33,321 bases of DNA, taken from Corynebacterium mendelii. Lineage in GTDB: Bacteria > Actinomycetota > Actinomycetes > Mycobacteriales > Mycobacteriaceae. Shown in pieces: positions 32,122-33,321 of this stretch (positions are counted from its first letter, which is position 1; every line of letters begins with the position of its first letter). The DNA lies in contig NZ_JAFLEQ010000016.1 of NCBI RefSeq assembly GCF_017307055.1, forward strand, positions 425,121 to 458,441. Direction: 5' to 3'. The position numbers were made by a program, and so were the translations under genes. The notes beneath the pieces were generated by a model, which was not told the origin of the DNA, did not search any database, and worked only from the letters and a program-made list of their open reading frames with translations.

Positions 32122-33029
32122 CATTTGCCGATTTTCTTAACGATCTGACCAACCCGGCGCTGGCATTCCTGCCGAAAGCAGTCCTGGTGGCCGCCCTGTC
32201 ATCCATCGTGTGCGGGCTGGTCGGCGTACACGTGGTGTTGCGCGGCATGGCTTTTATCGGTGATGCTGTCGCCCACGCCGTGTTTCCCGGAATTGCGGTG
32301 GCCTTCGTCTTCCAGGGGTCCTACCTGTTGGGTGGGGCAGTAGCCGGTATCGGTGTGGCCATTGCGGTGGCTCTGTTCGCCGCCACCGGAAGAGTCAAGG
32401 AAGATTCCTTGATCGGTATTTTGATGGCGGCGGCTTTCGCAGCAGGCCTGGTGATCATCAGCCGGGTCAACGGCTACACCGCGTCGCTGAGTTCCTTTCT
32501 GTTCGGATCGATCACGGGCGTGACCAACAGCGATATTGCCGCAGTGGGCCTGGTCGGTCTGGCGGTGGCGGTGGTCACCATCGGACTGCACCACAAAATC
32601 GTCACCGTCAGCCTGGACCGCGAATCAGCCCAGGCTTTGGGGCTGAAAGTCACCCTCATCGACACAGTGCTCTACGTGTGTGTCGCCGCCGCCGTGGTCA
32701 TCAGTGTCGCCACCGTCGGCAACATTTTGGTGCTGGCCCTGCTGGTGACCCCGGCAGCCACCGCCCGGCTGCTGTCGAACTCTGTTGCCGCCATGCTGGT
32801 GATGTCTCCGGCAATCGGTGCCGTCGGCTCCTTTTTCGGCATCTATCTGGCCTGGTCGCTGGATGTTCCCACCGGTGCTGCCATTGTGCTTGTGCTGGCG
32901 GTGCTGTTCATGCTCGTGTGGGTGTTCGGCCCCACCGGACCCGTCAGAGAAAAACTCGTCCGCACCAACAGCACCAACCAGGCTGCCACCGCGGGCACGG
33001 CCACAACCAGCGGGGTGGACAGCCGATGA
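32115..33029 (+). CDS. Anchored-repeat-type ABC transporter permease (ABC-3 family)
   Basis: A 304-residue integral membrane protein of the ABC-3 (ZnuB/MntC/TroC) family with about eight helices. The conserved N-terminal block VCGLVGVHVVLRGMAFIGDAVAHAVFPGIA is the family hallmark. ESAQALGLKVTLIDTVLY is the coupling-loop region, and SVATVGNILVLALLVTPAATARLL follows in the standard position. The C-terminal tail is hydrophilic and Thr-rich. ATG 32115 has AAGGAG six bases upstream, and the gene overlaps the ATPase. Its own stop overlaps the ATG of the 38-residue gene. It forms the membrane channel of the cassette, most likely for a divalent metal; the cargo is inferred from family only. Confidence 0.93.
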   Translation: MLTFADFLNDLTNPALAFLPKAVLVAALSSIVCGLVGVHVVLRGMAFIGDAVAHAVFPGIAVAFVFQGSYLLGGAVAGIGVAIAVALFAATGRVKEDSLIGILMAAAFAAGLVIISRVNGYTASLSSFLFGSITGVTNSDIAAVGLVGLAVAVVTIGLHHKIVTVSLDRESAQALGLKVTLIDTVLYVCVAAAVVISVATVGNILVLALLVTPAATARLLSNSVAAMLVMSPAIGAVGSFFGIYLAWSLDVPTGAAIVLVLAVLFMLVWVFGPTGPVREKLVRTNSTNQAATAGTATTSGVDSR

Positions 33030-33142
33030 GCCACCACCGCCACTGCCCCCACTGCCAGGGGCAAAATCCCATTGTTTCCTGCCGCATCCTGCCGCCGATT
33101 CGTCCTGACCCGAAAGAAGCTGTCAGTGCCATCCACCATTAA
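33026..33142 (+). CDS. 38-residue His-rich CxxC microprotein
   Basis: A very short gene whose ATG overlaps the permease stop (ATGA). The protein begins MSHHRHCPHCQGQNP and ends AIHH. It has a CPHC knuckle with flanking His residues and a third Cys at position 19, as in a small metal-binding or zinc-ribbon half site. The ATGA overlap and placement inside a metal-type transport operon support translation; the small size and lack of a known family weaken the call. Confidence 0.5.
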   Translation: MSHHRHCPHCQGQNPIVSCRILPPIRPDPKEAVSAIHH

Positions 33143-33180
33143 CGCATCCGCACTTTTTTAAAGATCAGGAACAATTAACA

Positions 33181-33321
33181 ATGACTACCTCACGCTGGGC
33201 GGGAATCGCCCGGAAAACAGCGGCCGGGCTGGCAGCCGTAATACTCGGCGCAGCCACCGCCGCAGTACCACTGACCGCCACCGCTGCCGAAACCGAACAA
33301 CAGGGATCCCACAGACCGGGT
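33181..33321 (+). CDS. Exported protein, 5' part only (runs off right edge)
   Basis: The first 47 codons of a further exported protein. ATG 33181 has AGGAA nine bases upstream. A Sec signal peptide is evident: basic start (MTTSRWAGIARK), hydrophobic core (TAAGLAAVILGAATAAV), and a likely cleavage after ATAA. The visible mature part (ETEQQGSH) is too short to assign. Its position, 38 bases after the microprotein, suggests it belongs to the same operon and could be another anchored-repeat protein. That is a guess from context. Confidence 0.65.
   Translation, partial: MTTSRWAGIARKTAAGLAAVILGAATAAVPLTATAAETEQQGSHRPG

Noticed and set aside
1..33321. tRNA, rRNA, insertion sequences, integrases, attachment sites
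   Set aside because: No tRNA-like T-arm and acceptor pairing, no rRNA segments, and no transposase or integrase motifs were recognised on either strand by eye; a tRNAscan and IS search would be decisive.

Overview
The window looks like a chromosomal segment of a high-GC actinobacterium, most probably Corynebacterium or a close relative. The main reasons are the gatA...pfkA...gatB order, a divergent lysE/lysG pair (the corynebacterial lysine exporter and its regulator), a leaderless-promoter style of gene start, and an actinobacterial 'anchored-repeat' ABC cassette. I see no rRNA, tRNA, insertion sequence, integrase or CRISPR array. The species call is inference from gene content only.

Layout. 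1-1427 is the 3' part of gatA, closed by a strong terminator. 2080-6085 is a tight three-gene unit: a TerY-like von Willebrand A protein, a PP2C-type phosphatase, and a kinase-like protein fused to a multi-pass membrane region. Together these form a TerY-phosphorylation (TerY-P) type triad. 6336-9648 holds an orphan iron/heme-type binding lipoprotein, a GNAT acetyltransferase and a 14-TM drug-efflux type MFS protein. 9993-15023 holds pfkA, a small secreted META-like protein, a broken gene, a VanZ-family membrane protein and gatB, ending at a perfect 15-bp terminator. 15142-15921 is an unknown exported protein on the minus strand next to an 840-base gap. 16818-20018 carries two tandem YkvI-family membrane proteins, the second behind a long structured leader. 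20147-24243 has an aldo/keto reductase, lysE, lysG and a secreted HNH nuclease coupled to lysG. 24397-26135 has a DoxX protein and a small four-TM protein.

26429 to the right edge is the most distinctive part: one overlapping operon of a two-repeat surface protein, a ZnuA-like binding protein that carries one copy of the same repeat plus a Cys-bracketed His-rich loop, a one-repeat membrane protein, an ABC ATPase, an ABC permease, a 38-residue His/CxxC microprotein, and the start of a further exported protein. The repeats share an HxH...W-x-F-T/D-x-PG motif. This matches the known anchored-repeat ABC transporter family, for which a surface-to-membrane substrate relay has been proposed. The sequence here favours a divalent metal (zinc or manganese) as cargo, which is inference.

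Two gene-start styles coexist. At least eight genes begin 6-8 bases after a TAnnnT-like -10 box, as expected for leaderless mRNAs. The operon-internal genes and several secreted-protein genes instead have Shine-Dalgarno sites.
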